A DNA stretch of 64,000 nucleotides from positions 930,001-994,000 of the forward strand of contig NZ_JQMR01000001.1 of NCBI RefSeq assembly GCF_000744825.1, written 5' to 3'. This stretch comes from Carnobacterium mobile DSM 4848. Lineage in GTDB: Bacteria; Bacillota; Bacilli; Lactobacillales; Carnobacteriaceae. Shown here one piece after another: positions 1 to 8,760 of the stretch. The position numbers and the translations under genes are program-made. The first letter of the stretch is position 1, and the number at the start of each line of letters is the position of its first letter. The notes beneath the pieces are model-generated. The model had not been told where the DNA came from. It saw only the letters and a program-made list of their open reading frames with translations, and did no database searches.

Positions 1-30
1 TATTTTAGATATCTATCGCATTTAATGAAG

Positions 31-123
31 TAAGAAAAACGGGACAAGCTCGCATAGCGAGACTTTAGGCCCTTATTTATCTAATTTCCGAGAGGCAGGC
101 TTGTCCCGCTAGACATTGAATGC
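31..123. repeat. Intergenic hairpin-ended repeat, copy A
   Basis: A stretch of about 93 bp whose left part (TAAGAAAAACGGGACAAGC) and right part (GGCTTGTCCCGCTAGACATT) carry a 10-bp inverted repeat, CGGGACAAGC and GCTTGTCCCG. Both ends recur, in opposite orientation, at 59432-59544, while the middle differs. The interior holds a small hairpin, CTCGC-ATA-GCGAG. I read it as a dispersed non-coding repeat; no ORF is present. Its function is unknown, and a terminator or a short miniature element are both possible. Confidence 0.6.
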
Positions 124-153
124 AAAAAAATTATAATACCCTACTCAGTAAGA

Positions 154-197
154 AAAGCTGAAAAGGTTTCTTTTAAAGAAGCCTTTTCAGCTTTTTT
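154..197 (-). terminator. Terminator after trmB
   Basis: Perfect 13-bp inverted repeat AAAGCTGAAAAGG (154-166) with CCTTTTCAGCTTT (182-194), with T-runs on both sides. It lies directly after the trmB stop on the minus strand and can act in both directions. Confidence 0.85.
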
Positions 198-845
198 TTA
201 CCCTCTTTTAGGAAACTTTGCCACTACTCGATAAATACGCTGACCACGGTTAGAAAATTTTTCCTCGTACTCTGTCATGATATTTCCTTCAAAATCACTT
301 TCATGTAGATTTAACCACACTTGTTCTAAAATCATGCCATACTTAGAGAAGCTAGTTAATGAGTATTCAAATAACCCTTGATTATCTGTTTTAAAATGGA
401 TTTCGCCTTCCGGAACAAGTACTTCTTCATAATTCGTTAAAAACGAAGGGTACGTTAGGCGACGCTTTTCATGTCGCTTTTTCGGCCAAGGATCTGAGAA
501 ATTTAAATAAATTTGATCTACTTCTCCTTTAGCAAAATACTGTGTTAACGAACCACCGTTCACGTGTAATAACTGTAGATTTGGCAATGCTGTTTCAATC
601 AGCTTATCTAACGCAACTACTATTACACTTTCTTGGAGTTCAACTCCAATATAATTAATTTCAGGATGTTGCTTAGCCATTTCAGTTATAAAACGTCCTT
701 TACCTGTTCCTACTTCTATATGAATCGGGTGAGAATTCTTAAACCGTTCATGCCATCTTCCAACCCATTCTTCAGGTGTATTGGCAATATACTGTGAATA
801 TTCAGCTATTTTAGCTGGTGCACCTGGCTTCTTTCTTAATCGCAT
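198..845 (-). CDS. trmB: tRNA (guanine-N7-)-methyltransferase TrmB
   Basis: Uses S-adenosylmethionine to methylate N7 of G46 in the variable loop of tRNAs. The 215-residue length is normal for the family. The Rossmann SAM-binding motif EVGTGKGRF lies near residues 44-52, and the conserved [14 protein letters not shown] stretch near 115-130 is diagnostic of TrmB. It follows a YtmP-like kinase gene, the same pair as ytmP-ytmQ in Bacillus subtilis. The ATG start has GGAG seven bases upstream. It is followed by a strong terminator, so it ends the transcript. Identification is by motif and context and is very secure. Confidence 0.95.
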   Translation of the reverse strand: MRLRKKPGAPAKIAEYSQYIANTPEEWVGRWHERFKNSHPIHIEVGTGKGRFITEMAKQHPEINYIGVELQESVIVVALDKLIETALPNLQLLHVNGGSLTQYFAKGEVDQIYLNFSDPWPKKRHEKRRLTYPSFLTNYEEVLVPEGEIHFKTDNQGLFEYSLTSFSKYGMILEQVWLNLHESDFEGNIMTEYEEKFSNRGQRIYRVVAKFPKRG

Positions 846-898
846 GTTTATTCTCCTATCCTATTTCGTTTTTCTTTTCCTCAGATCACGCTAAATAA

Positions 899-936
899 TT
901 AGGACCCTCTTCTGAATCACGAAGAGGATCCTAATT
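899..936 (-). promoter_or_regulatory. Intercistronic hairpin between ytmP and trmB
   Basis: On the minus strand, AATAATTAGGATCCTCTTC pairs over 19 positions with GAAGAGGGTCCTAATTATT, with one U-G wobble and an 8-nt loop. The 5' arm contains the TAG stop of the kinase gene. No T-run follows, so it looks more like an mRNA-processing or stabilising hairpin, or a weak terminator, than a classic terminator. Confidence 0.6.
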
Positions 937-1728
937 ATTCTCATCTTTTGCTAATTGATGAAGCGTCTGTAATTTTAAAATGTCTTGATTCATTTCGTAA
1001 AATCGTGCTTCGTGATGATGTCGTTTAGTTTGAGCTAAATAATTCATGGCAGCATACCACGTCACACGTTTGATCAGTTCGTCAGTGACTGTGACTCCGT
1101 AGTGTTCTAACCAGCCAGGCCAATCTTCTCTTTCCACATATTGAAAAAGCAACATACTTAAATCCATTGCCGGGTCAGCTAACATAGCTGAGTCCCAGTC
1201 AACTAAGTACAATCTATTTTGATCAGATAACAACCAGTTTTTTTGGTAGATGTCACCATGACAAACTCTTGGCGTAACAGTTTTCATCATGCCAACTTCA
1301 CTTTTTAATTTAAGTAGAATGTCATTCAATAATGGGTGAATTTTTAAGTCATGCGGTAAATCATTTTCATATTCTTGAAGCAGGCGCTGAGGAGTTACTT
1401 CTTCTCCACCTACGCGCGCAAGCATTCTTCTTAATGGCTCGGAAGTATGAATACGGCTGAGTAGTTGTGCAACTTCAGGAGATGACATTTCTTTGCTTTT
1501 AAGAGTTCGACCGTTTAACCATTCTTGTGCTGTTAAAACATCTCCATTTCCAATACGTTTCGTCCAAATTAATCGTGGAGTAATGCCTTCAACAGAAAGC
1601 GCAGCTAAAAAAGGCGAAGAATTCCGCTTCAAAAAAAGCTTTTCCTCTGCTCTGATCCCCATATATGCCTGTCCTGTATCACCACCAACTGGATGCAACT
1701 TCCATCCAGAATCAATTTCAAAATCCAT
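931..1728 (-). CDS. ytmP: YtmP-like phosphotransferase (choline/aminoglycoside kinase fold)
   Basis: A 265-residue protein kinase-like phosphotransferase of the APH/choline kinase superfamily. The catalytic loop is CHGDIYQKNW (about residues 156-165), and the metal-binding DWDSA follows near 178, matching the HGDxxxxN and DxD pattern of the fold. The substrate is not known; the family includes choline, thiamine and aminoglycoside kinases. Pairing with trmB is conserved in Bacillus-type genomes, where the gene is called ytmP. Its stop codon sits inside the 19-bp intercistronic hairpin. There is no reason to think it is an antibiotic-resistance gene, since it sits in a conserved core neighbourhood. 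Confidence 0.8.
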   Translation of the reverse strand: MDFEIDSGWKLHPVGGDTGQAYMGIRAEEKLFLKRNSSPFLAALSVEGITPRLIWTKRIGNGDVLTAQEWLNGRTLKSKEMSSPEVAQLLSRIHTSEPLRRMLARVGGEEVTPQRLLQEYENDLPHDLKIHPLLNDILLKLKSEVGMMKTVTPRVCHGDIYQKNWLLSDQNRLYLVDWDSAMLADPAMDLSMLLFQYVEREDWPGWLEHYGVTVTDELIKRVTWYAAMNYLAQTKRHHHEARFYEMNQDILKLQTLHQLAKDENN

Positions 1729-1989
1729 ACCCTATCATTCCCTGTTTTATATTCAACTACTTTTCCCTGTAGACAAAAAAAGACAGATATCACAAAAGAC
1801 ATCTATCATTCTGTTCTTTTCTATTTTAGATAGAATTTTTAATTCCGTCAAGCGCATATACGTTCTTTTTTGATTATTCATTTTGAATCCGATCCTTTTT
1901 AAGCTGCGTTTACTTTTTCTTATGCTAAACTCCCACGTCTTCTTAGTCAGCCGTAGCTCATTTAAGAAAAGAAGGAAAAAGCTAATTTA
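1729..1989. other. Gene-free spacer upstream of ytmP
   Basis: About 260 bp between the ytmP start and the terminator of the drug-exporter gene. It must contain the ytmP promoter on the minus strand, but I could not fix a convincing -35/-10 pair. I see no ORF with a ribosome-binding site and no RNA gene. Confidence 0.5.
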
Positions 1990-2028
1990 AAAGCTTGCAG
2001 AAAGATAATGCCTTCTGCAAGCTTTTTT
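1990..2028 (-). terminator. Terminator after the DHA2 exporter gene
   Basis: Perfect 13-bp inverted repeat AAAGCTTGCAGAA (1990-2002) with TTCTGCAAGCTTT (2013-2025), flanked by T-rich sequence on both strands, just past the exporter stop at 2046. Confidence 0.85.
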
Positions 2029-2045
2029 GAGCATTTTTAATTTAG

Positions 2046-3488
2046 TTACTTAGTATGTGTAGTAATGTTATCTGGAATAATAGGATTTTCTCTGATAAAG
2101 AAAGTCATGATCAACGCGATGAATGAGAAAACTCCGACTAAGAGAAAGACCGCTTGAAAACCAGCTAAGTCAGCTAATTGAGTTGAGTGCAAGGCCTTAG
2201 CAGCATTACTATTTGAAGCTAATGTCATCACTACTACAAATAACGCTGTCCCCATTGATCCTGCTAGTTGACGCTGCGTATTGAACATTGCTGAAGCATC
2301 TGGTGCCATTGTAAGTGGTACCGCATTGAATGCAGCTGTTTGCAGCGGCATTAAAGTTAAAGAAAAACCTAATGAACGGAACATTTGTAAAATCACCAGT
2401 GTTTTGATCGTTGTTTTTAAATCAACAAAGCCAAATAGTAACGTTGTTGTCGTGATTAACAATAAACCGATTACGGCTAATTTCTTGCCGCCGTATTTAT
2501 CAAAAAGCCGACCAGTAACCGGGCTCATTACAGCAATGATAATGGATCCCGGAAGTAAAACCATCCCTGATTGCATGGGTGATAATCCTCGAATAGTTTG
2601 GAAGTAAATCGGCAATAGAATGATCGCTCCGTATAAGCCCGCTGTAATAACAAAAGAAATCATTAAATTCAGACGGTATCCTCGATAGCTAAAGACTTTA
2701 AAATCCAATAATGGAGAGTCGATCTTATTACTCCTTCTAACCAGCAAAATGATGGCTGCCGCTCCAACAGCTATTGCCAGAGCTACATTTATACTGAAAA
2801 ACGGATTTGAAGAAGCATTACTGAAACCAAACAACAAGCCGCCAAAACCAACTGTTGAGTAAATGACACTAAGCCAATCTAGACGCGGCCGACTTAGTTC
2901 TCCTACATTTTTCAATACAAAGAAAGCAACGATAACATCTAAAATTGCAAAGGGTAAAATAAAATAAAAAATCATGTTCCAATGGTAATTTTGGACTACC
3001 CAGCCTGAAAAAGTCGGACCGATAGCAGGCGCAAAATTCATTGCCAAACCGATCAGTCCCATTGCGGCTCCGCGTTTTTCAATCGGGAACATATAGAGCA
3101 CAACAATCATTTGTAAAGGTAAAACAATTCCTGCTCCTACTGCTTGTATCATTCGTCCCATAATTAAAACACTATAGACTTGAGAAGTAGCTGCAACAAA
3201 TGTACCAATTGAAAAAACGCTCATTGCGAAAAGGTAGAGTTGCCGAGTTGTAAAACGATTGACTAAGTAAGCTGTGATAGGCACCATGATTCCGTTAATC
3301 AACATGTAAGCAGTCGTTAACCATTGTCCTTGATTTGGAGTAATCGAAAATTCTCGCATAATACTGGGCAACGCTGTGCTCATCAAAGTTTGATTTAGAA
3401 TAGTAACGAATGTTCCCATTATAATAACACCTAAAATCGAAATAATTTGTTTCAATTGCATAGGTTCTTTTTCTATCTGACTTTCCAT
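2046..3488 (-). CDS. DHA2-family MFS drug:H+ antiporter
   Basis: A 480-residue polytopic membrane protein of the major facilitator superfamily, EmrB/QacA (DHA2) type, which normally has 14 membrane segments. The TM1 region contains NQTLMSTALPSIMREF, typical of DHA2 exporters. The motif-A-like loop NRFTTRQLY and the motif-C-like sequence LAMNFAPAIGPTFSGWVV are visible near residues 76-84 and 148-165. It probably expels amphipathic toxic compounds using the proton gradient; the substrate cannot be predicted. The ATG has AAGGGAG upstream. The gene lies right behind the terminator of dat, with only about 28 bp for its own leader, so part of its transcription may be readthrough from dat. Confidence 0.85.
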   Translation of the reverse strand: MESQIEKEPMQLKQIISILGVIIMGTFVTILNQTLMSTALPSIMREFSITPNQGQWLTTAYMLINGIMVPITAYLVNRFTTRQLYLFAMSVFSIGTFVAATSQVYSVLIMGRMIQAVGAGIVLPLQMIVVLYMFPIEKRGAAMGLIGLAMNFAPAIGPTFSGWVVQNYHWNMIFYFILPFAILDVIVAFFVLKNVGELSRPRLDWLSVIYSTVGFGGLLFGFSNASSNPFFSINVALAIAVGAAAIILLVRRSNKIDSPLLDFKVFSYRGYRLNLMISFVITAGLYGAIILLPIYFQTIRGLSPMQSGMVLLPGSIIIAVMSPVTGRLFDKYGGKKLAVIGLLLITTTTLLFGFVDLKTTIKTLVILQMFRSLGFSLTLMPLQTAAFNAVPLTMAPDASAMFNTQRQLAGSMGTALFVVVMTLASNSNAAKALHSTQLADLAGFQAVFLLVGVFSFIALIMTFFIRENPIIPDNITTHTK

Positions 3489-3515
3489 AAAGTCACTCCC
3501 TTTTTATAATCAGTT

Positions 3516-3552
3516 AAAAAACGCTGATTCTTGAGTACCAAGAATCGCGTTT
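3516..3552 (-). terminator. Terminator after dat
   Basis: Minus-strand stem AAACGC-GATTCTTG with CAAGAATC-(T)-GCGTTT, with one bulged base and a 5-nt loop, followed by TTTTTT. It lies between dat and the exporter gene. Confidence 0.8.
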
Positions 3553-3600
3553 CTATAAAAATCTCATCAATTTAATTGTTTCCGATTAAATTTTGTCCGC

Positions 3601-4461
3601 TCAATTAATCTTACCACATTGTGCCTCTACTGCACTAGTATAGAGTTCCTGCAGTCTTTTTACAACAGGTCCGCATTGACCGTTACCTATTGGTACTCCA
3701 TCAATTTCAATTACCGGCATGGCTTCCATGGTTGTGCTGGAAGCAAAAACCTCATCAGCCTCTTTTAATTGTTCAAGAGTGAATACTTCTTCTCTTACGG
3801 GAATTCCTGCTTTTCTAGCGACTTTTAACAAGACCAATTTTGTTATACCTGGCAAAATCAGGTTCCCGTCAGGATGAGAATAAAGCACTCCATCTTTAAT
3901 TATTGATAGATTGGAAGAAGAACATTCTGTTACATTTCCTTCACGGTGAAGAATTGACTCATCTTTTCCTAGTTTATGCGCCTCATGCTTAGCCATGATA
4001 TTTCCTAACAAACTAATAGATTTTATATCACAATGCAACCAACGCGTATCCGGAAGAGTAATGGCAGTGATCCCTTTTTCCATTTTTTCTTTGTCTCGTG
4101 GAACATTGGTTGTCGTTGCCGTAACTACTGGAGCAGTAACTGCCAAATCGGGATACCCATGGTTTCTGGGACTCGCAATTCCTCTAGTTACTTGTAAGTA
4201 AACATTTCCTGTAGAAAGTTGATTGACTTTTATCAATTCGTGTAACAAGTTTTTTAGTTCTGGTTTTGTAAAAGGTAAAATCAAGTCAATCTTTTCTGCT
4301 CCCTTAAACAAACGATCTATGTGTTCATCTAGCGTAAAAAAAGTCCCATTGTAAGCCCGAATCACTTCATAAAGACCATCAGCAAATTGATACCCTCTGT
4401 CTTCCATATCAATGACAACAGTATCTCGTTCAACAAGTTGATTATTCCAAATAACTTTCAT
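3601..4461 (-). CDS. dat: D-amino-acid aminotransferase
   Basis: A class IV PLP-dependent aminotransferase of 286 residues, the usual length for D-alanine aminotransferase. It interconverts D-alanine and D-glutamate with their 2-oxo acids and so supplies D-Glu for peptidoglycan. N-terminal RGYQFADGLYEVIR (22-35) and CDIKSISLLGN, with the probable Schiff-base lysine near residue 145, match the D-AAT subgroup rather than branched-chain aminotransferases. The glycine-rich phosphate loop is near SSSTTMEAMPV (about 240-250). It is transcribed alone with its own terminator. Identification is secure at family level. Confidence 0.92.
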   Translation of the reverse strand: MKVIWNNQLVERDTVVIDMEDRGYQFADGLYEVIRAYNGTFFTLDEHIDRLFKGAEKIDLILPFTKPELKNLLHELIKVNQLSTGNVYLQVTRGIASPRNHGYPDLAVTAPVVTATTTNVPRDKEKMEKGITAITLPDTRWLHCDIKSISLLGNIMAKHEAHKLGKDESILHREGNVTECSSSNLSIIKDGVLYSHPDGNLILPGITKLVLLKVARKAGIPVREEVFTLEQLKEADEVFASSTTMEAMPVIEIDGVPIGNGQCGPVVKRLQELYTSAVEAQCGKIN

Positions 4462-4557
4462 GTTTCCGCCTCTTCCGCTTAAATTAATAATACATGTGTT
4501 AGTTTTTTATTTTTATTACCTTTGTGAATACAAAAATCAGCTGCCTGTTCTTTTAGT

Positions 4558-5787
4558 TTAAAAATAACGTGTCTTTTCCATCTTCTTTATTCTTTTTGGC
4601 AGATAAAAGTAACTGAAAAAAATGCAGAATAAAAACATTAAAATAATAAAAGCTAGGCTTTCTGATAATGTAAAAACAAATAAAGCCGCAATTCCAATAC
4701 CGCAGCTTTCACCGATCAATATAACGAGAATTGTTTTTTTTATGGCTTTAAGTTTTTGATTCTGATCAACTGGATATAAGACAGTTACTGCATTATTATC
4801 AAAATGAAAATACAATGGTGCTAATTGAAAACCAGTTAAGTATAAAAATACTACTGCTAAAAACAAATTCAGTAAAAACGGCTTAACAAATACAGTCAAT
4901 CCTATTGCTATTAGAGCCAATCGAAAAAAAAGTCCGCTATATTCTGTTCCACGTATAAAAGCACGCGTATAAAGGTAGTGGAACGTATTTTTGTGCTCTT
5001 TTTTACTATTTTTCAAGAAAACATCCATGTAACGGCGCCTCTTTGTACTACTTTTTAAAATTGGCACATCTGTAAATAAATTGATAAATTGATAAATACG
5101 CTGAACTCGTTGGCTCTCTTGTGTAACCATTTGTTGCCATTGATACGGTAAACCTTCAGATAAAGTCAGTTCGTATCTATACCATCCAAATTGCAAAAGA
5201 ACAGCATACAAAATTCCTAAAAACGGCGACACGAAAACTAGTAAGATACTGCCGACCAATGCAGCAATAAAAAACAAAAACTTTATTTTTCGTCTGGCTG
5301 TTGAGGAGGACAGGCGCATACAAAAGCCTTGAATATCAAATTCATTATTTTTCATCAAGAACAAGTATACTACAAAATAAAGCATATCTGCAAAATTAAA
5401 TGCCTCAGCTGCTACTAACAACGGCATCGTGATTCCTGTTCCTAGAAGAATCACGATAATAGGTAATAAAAAACTATATCGTTTAGCTAAATGCAAATAA
5501 CCTTTCAATTCTTTTTCTTTCGGAAGCAAAAAAACTGTATCCGCAGATTGGAGAAGAGTAGCTAACTTTCCAATAAAAAGCATCCCTGTAAAAACAACAA
5601 CTGCTATCCACTTTGCATAATGAAAATTTTCTGGCAGACTTTTTAAAGACTCAGAATAAACGTATCCTAATGCACCTACTAAAAATAAACAAACAATAAC
5701 AAAATGATCATTCAGAACATATTTTAAATACCGCATCATTTTTTTTTGGTGTTGCGCAACTCTTTTTTTCCATAAGTTATTCATCAT
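4558..5787 (-). CDS. ecsB: ABC transporter permease EcsB
   Basis: A 409-residue integral membrane protein, strongly hydrophobic with about 8-10 membrane segments, matching EcsB. It is the membrane half of the EcsAB ABC exporter, which in Bacillus and relatives affects secretion, intramembrane proteolysis and competence. Its start overlaps the ecsA stop by 4 bp, so the two genes are translationally coupled. The end is basic (LPKRIKKMEKTRYF). The transported substrate is unsettled in the literature as I know it. The pairing with ecsA and the divergent hit gene makes the call firm. Confidence 0.9.
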   Translation of the reverse strand: MMNNLWKKRVAQHQKKMMRYLKYVLNDHFVIVCLFLVGALGYVYSESLKSLPENFHYAKWIAVVVFTGMLFIGKLATLLQSADTVFLLPKEKELKGYLHLAKRYSFLLPIIVILLGTGITMPLLVAAEAFNFADMLYFVVYLFLMKNNEFDIQGFCMRLSSSTARRKIKFLFFIAALVGSILLVFVSPFLGILYAVLLQFGWYRYELTLSEGLPYQWQQMVTQESQRVQRIYQFINLFTDVPILKSSTKRRRYMDVFLKNSKKEHKNTFHYLYTRAFIRGTEYSGLFFRLALIAIGLTVFVKPFLLNLFLAVVFLYLTGFQLAPLYFHFDNNAVTVLYPVDQNQKLKAIKKTILVILIGESCGIGIAALFVFTLSESLAFIILMFLFCIFFSYFYLPKRIKKMEKTRYF

Positions 5788-6530
5788 ACTTGAACATCCT
5801 CTTCTTGAGTCAACTGAAGATAGATCTCATCTAATGTAGCAAGCGGCATATCAAAGGCAGCTCTTAAATCTTCTAAAGTCCCTTCAGCACGAATGACGCC
5901 TTCATGAAGCAAAACAAACCGGTCGCATTGTCTTTCGGCGGTGGCTAAAATATGCGTAGACATTAGTATAGAAGCTCCCTGGCGTTTCATCTCATTCATC
6001 AACTCCAATAATGCATTGATTCCTAGCGGGTCTAGACCAACAAAAGGTTCATCAATAATATATAGACTGGGCTCAATCAAAAATGCACACAAAATCATAA
6101 CTTTTTGTTTCATACCTTTAGAAAAATTGGCTGGAAACCAATCTAGCTTTTTTTCTAATCGAAATTTTTTCAGCAATTTCTCTGCCCTTGAAAAAGCAAT
6201 ATCTGCAGGTATATCATAAGCCATTCCTGTAATTTCAATGTGTTCCCGTAACGTTAATTCTTCATAAAGAATAGGTGTTTCAGGTATATAACCGATTTTT
6301 TTTCGATAAGCAGTAATGTTTTCTTTTAGGGTCTGTCCATCTAGTTTGATTTCTCCTTTAGATGGGTTCATTAAGCCGATAATGTGTTTGATAATCGTAC
6401 TTTTTCCTGCTCCATTAAGGCCAATTAACCCAATCAGCTCTCCGTCATTTACTTCAAAAGAAACATCTTTTAAAACAGGTATTTGACTATAACCTCCTGT
6501 AACATGCGAGACTTTTAAACTCATTAACAC
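5784..6530 (-). CDS. ecsA: ABC transporter ATP-binding protein EcsA
   Basis: A 248-residue ABC ATPase. Walker A GLNGAGKST is near residues 38-46, the signature region NFSKGMKQK near 138, and Walker B YIIDEPFVGLDP near 158-169, followed by the H-loop STHI. It powers the EcsAB exporter with the adjacent permease and overlaps it by 4 bp. The divergent arrangement with hit is the same as in Bacillus subtilis. An extended -10 (TGGTACAAT) is visible on the minus strand about 40 bp upstream, near 6565-6580, but the -35 is weak. The start ATG is preceded by GGGGGAGAG. Confidence 0.93.
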   Translation of the reverse strand: MLMSLKVSHVTGGYSQIPVLKDVSFEVNDGELIGLIGLNGAGKSTIIKHIIGLMNPSKGEIKLDGQTLKENITAYRKKIGYIPETPILYEELTLREHIEITGMAYDIPADIAFSRAEKLLKKFRLEKKLDWFPANFSKGMKQKVMILCAFLIEPSLYIIDEPFVGLDPLGINALLELMNEMKRQGASILMSTHILATAERQCDRFVLLHEGVIRAEGTLEDLRAAFDMPLATLDEIYLQLTQEEDVQV

Positions 6531-6743
6531 TCTCTCCCCCTCATTTTCTTTACTTGTTTTTTTATTGTACCATACTATAATAAGAGAAGCTTTCTCGTTT
6601 CTCTGTTTGTTACCGTTTCACTTTATTTAATTTTTGTGATACATTTATTATGAAGACTTATAATCCTTAAAATGGAAAGATGAACTGATTGAATAGATTA
6701 ACACATTTGCTAACTAAATCTTAATAAGAAAGAAGGGCATTCC

Positions 6744-7172
6744 GTGACAGATTGTATTTTTTGTAAAATTATCAATAATGAGATCCCAAGTCGTAAAGTT
6801 TATGAAGATGAAGAAGTTGTTGCCTTCCTTGATTTAACACAAGTAACGCCTGGACATACTTTAGTCGTTCCAAAAAAGCATGTAAGGGATATTTTTGAAT
6901 ATGATGAAGAAATGGCAGCATCTGTTTTTTCTCGTATTCCTAAAATCGCACGAGCCATTGAACAGTCTAACCCAGCAATTACGGGAATGAACATTATGAG
7001 CAACAATGGATCGGTAGCGTATCAGTCTGTTTTTCATAGTCACATTCATTTGTTACCGCGCTACACTGTGAGAGATGATTTTAGTATCATGTTTGGTGAT
7101 CATTCAGAGAAATACACAGCTGCTGAATTAGATGCAATTGCTGCATCAATTAAAGAAAAAATGGAGGGATAA
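6744..7172 (+). CDS. hit: HIT-family nucleotide-binding protein
   Basis: A 142-residue histidine-triad protein, a nucleotide hydrolase or transferase acting on adenosine phosphoramidates and related compounds in the cytoplasm. The N-terminal zinc-type CIFCKI motif (residues 4-9) and the catalytic HSHIHLLPRY (about 98-107) are both present. Translation starts at GTG with AAGGG seven bases upstream. It runs divergently from ecsAB and is followed three bases later by the YtxH-domain gene, so they form one transcript. The cellular role of bacterial HIT proteins is not well defined. Confidence 0.93.
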   Translation: MTDCIFCKIINNEIPSRKVYEDEEVVAFLDLTQVTPGHTLVVPKKHVRDIFEYDEEMAASVFSRIPKIARAIEQSNPAITGMNIMSNNGSVAYQSVFHSHIHLLPRYTVRDDFSIMFGDHSEKYTAAELDAIAASIKEKMEG

Positions 7173-7174
7173 CC

Positions 7175-7531
7175 ATGGCAAAAGAATTTTTAAAAGGACT
7201 TATTTTTGGTTCACTAGTGGGCGGAGCGTATACTTTATTGAATACCCCTCGTTCTGGTGAACAAAATAGAGAAATGCTACTAGATTATATTGATGATACT
7301 ACTGTTTTAGTCGATGATGTATCAAAAAGCGTAAATGACTTAAAAGATGCTGTTTCAGTTCTTACAAACGAAGGCAAAGCTTTAGTAGAAGAGTTTACAG
7401 AAGAAGTCACTGAATCTGTAGAAGATTTTACTTACCAGGCGGAACCTCGGATGAGACGAATTCAAGAACAAGCTGAAAAATTATCTAAGGATGTCGAAGA
7501 TCTAAGCCAAGAAGTAACTTCTCAAAACTAA
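7175..7531 (+). CDS. YtxH-domain protein (YhaH-like)
   Basis: A 118-residue protein with a single N-terminal hydrophobic/glycine-rich segment (FLKGLIFGSLVGGAYTLL, 4-21) followed by a long acidic helical or coiled-coil region, the pattern of YtxH-family general-stress or envelope proteins. In Bacillus subtilis yhaH also follows hit. It is probably anchored in the membrane by the N-terminus with the helix in the cytoplasm. The biochemical function is not known. GGAGGG precedes the ATG, and a terminator follows. Confidence 0.8.
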   Translation: MAKEFLKGLIFGSLVGGAYTLLNTPRSGEQNREMLLDYIDDTTVLVDDVSKSVNDLKDAVSVLTNEGKALVEEFTEEVTESVEDFTYQAEPRMRRIQEQAEKLSKDVEDLSQEVTSQN

Positions 7532-7537
7532 ACAAAC

Positions 7538-7583
7538 AAAACGGAACGGATTGAGCATGAGCAATTCAGTCCGTTTTTTTTAT
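7538..7583 (+). terminator. Terminator after the YtxH-domain gene
   Basis: Inverted repeat built on AAACGGA (about 7539-7545) and TCCGTTT (about 7570-7576) with an inner ATTG/CAAT pair, followed by eight Ts. Confidence 0.75.
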
Positions 7584-7675
7584 TTATCTTTTATTATTTT
7601 ATGTTTTTTTTGTGATTTTTAAAAGACTTTATTGAGGTTTGCTCGATTTTGTTTTTTTTATTTAAATGGTTGTGG

Positions 7676-7681
7676 TATATT
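7676..7681 (+). promoter_or_regulatory. Extended -10 promoter element of prsA
   Basis: TGGTATATT at 7673-7681 is an extended -10 (TG-N-TATATT) 63 bases before the prsA ATG. The -35 region is only a T-tract, which is compatible with an extended -10 promoter. Confidence 0.55.
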
Positions 7682-7743
7682 AGTACTTGTGATTGGAAAC
7701 ATGTTGAACAGCGAAAAAAAAGAAATGGATGTGTATATTTATA

Positions 7744-8694
7744 ATGAAAAAACTTATTTTAACAACTGCAACAGTTTTAGCCGGTTTGGCAATTGCTGGT
7801 TGTGCAGACAATACAGTTGCTTCTACAACTGCTGGTAAAATTTCACAAGATGAATTATATGAAGCAATGAAAACAACTGCAGGTTCTTCTACTTTACAAC
7901 AATTGATTATTAAAGATGTCTTAACCGAAAAATATGGAAAAACTGTTACGGATAAAAAAGTAAACGCGGAATATAAAAAACAAGAAGAATCTTATGGCGG
8001 AGCAGATGTATTTAAAAATGTCCTTGCTTCATCAGGCTTTACTGATTCTTCATACAAAGACACTATCCGTTTAAACTTATTGATTGAAGCTGCTGTCAAG
8101 GACCACACTAAATTTACAGATGAAGAAATTCAAACTGCTTATGATGCGTACACGCCTCCAATGACGGCTGCACATATTCTTGTTGCTGATGAAGATAAAG
8201 CAAAAGATTTGATTAAACAATTAAATGATGGTGCTGATTTTGCTACGCTTGCAAAAGAAAACTCAACAGACACCGGTACTGCTGAAAATGGTGGCGAATT
8301 GACATTTTCTACCGGAGAAATGGTGCCAGAATTTGAAGAGGCAGCTGCTAAGCTAGATGAAGGAAAAATAACAACTGAACCGGTAAAATCTGAATATGGT
8401 TACCACATCATTAAAATGGTTAAAAAACCAGAAAAAGGTTCGTTGAAAGAAGAACGTAAGACAATTGAAGACCAATTGCTTCAAGAAAAATTAGCTGATA
8501 GTGCCGGAATTCAAGAAATACTATCTACTATTATGCAAGATGCTAATGTAGTGATTAATGATGAAGACCTTTCTACTGCAATGGATGGCTATTTAAAATC
8601 AAGCGATACTTCATCAAGTACAACAGAATCAAAAGCTTCAGATTCAAAAGCTACTGACTCAAGTACTGCTGATTCTGAAAGCTCTGAAAAATAA
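7744..8694 (+). CDS. prsA: Foldase lipoprotein PrsA (parvulin peptidyl-prolyl isomerase)
   Basis: A lipid-anchored extracytoplasmic chaperone that helps secreted proteins and penicillin-binding proteins fold after export. I place the start at ATG 7744, giving 316 residues; an upstream in-frame start at 7729 would put five extra residues before the signal peptide. The signal peptide ends in the lipobox LAIAGC (residues 18-23). A parvulin (PpiC) domain spans about 134-225, with AAHILV, GGELTF and YGYHIIKM. The tail is Ser/Thr/Lys/Asp-rich and probably lies in the wall. The Shine-Dalgarno is weak. It sits next to yhaM and ecs, as in Bacillus. Confidence 0.93.
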   Translation: MKKLILTTATVLAGLAIAGCADNTVASTTAGKISQDELYEAMKTTAGSSTLQQLIIKDVLTEKYGKTVTDKKVNAEYKKQEESYGGADVFKNVLASSGFTDSSYKDTIRLNLLIEAAVKDHTKFTDEEIQTAYDAYTPPMTAAHILVADEDKAKDLIKQLNDGADFATLAKENSTDTGTAENGGELTFSTGEMVPEFEEAAAKLDEGKITTEPVKSEYGYHIIKMVKKPEKGSLKEERKTIEDQLLQEKLADSAGIQEILSTIMQDANVVINDEDLSTAMDGYLKSSDTSSSTTESKASDSKATDSSTADSESSEK

Positions 8695-8708
8695 TACTAG
8701 TAACATGT

Positions 8709-8760
8709 AAAAGACCAATAGGAAATCGAAATCTCGATTTCCTGTTGGTCTTTTGTTTTT
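8709..8760. terminator. Bidirectional terminator between prsA and yhaM
   Basis: A 21-bp stem (8709-8729 with 8734-8754, one U-G wobble) and a 4-nt loop. It is A-rich on one side and T-rich on the other and separates the convergent genes prsA and yhaM. Confidence 0.92.

Noticed and set aside
931-1728. Aminoglycoside resistance gene
   Set aside because: The kinase fold is shared, but the pairing with trmB and core neighbourhood identify it as the housekeeping YtmP type.
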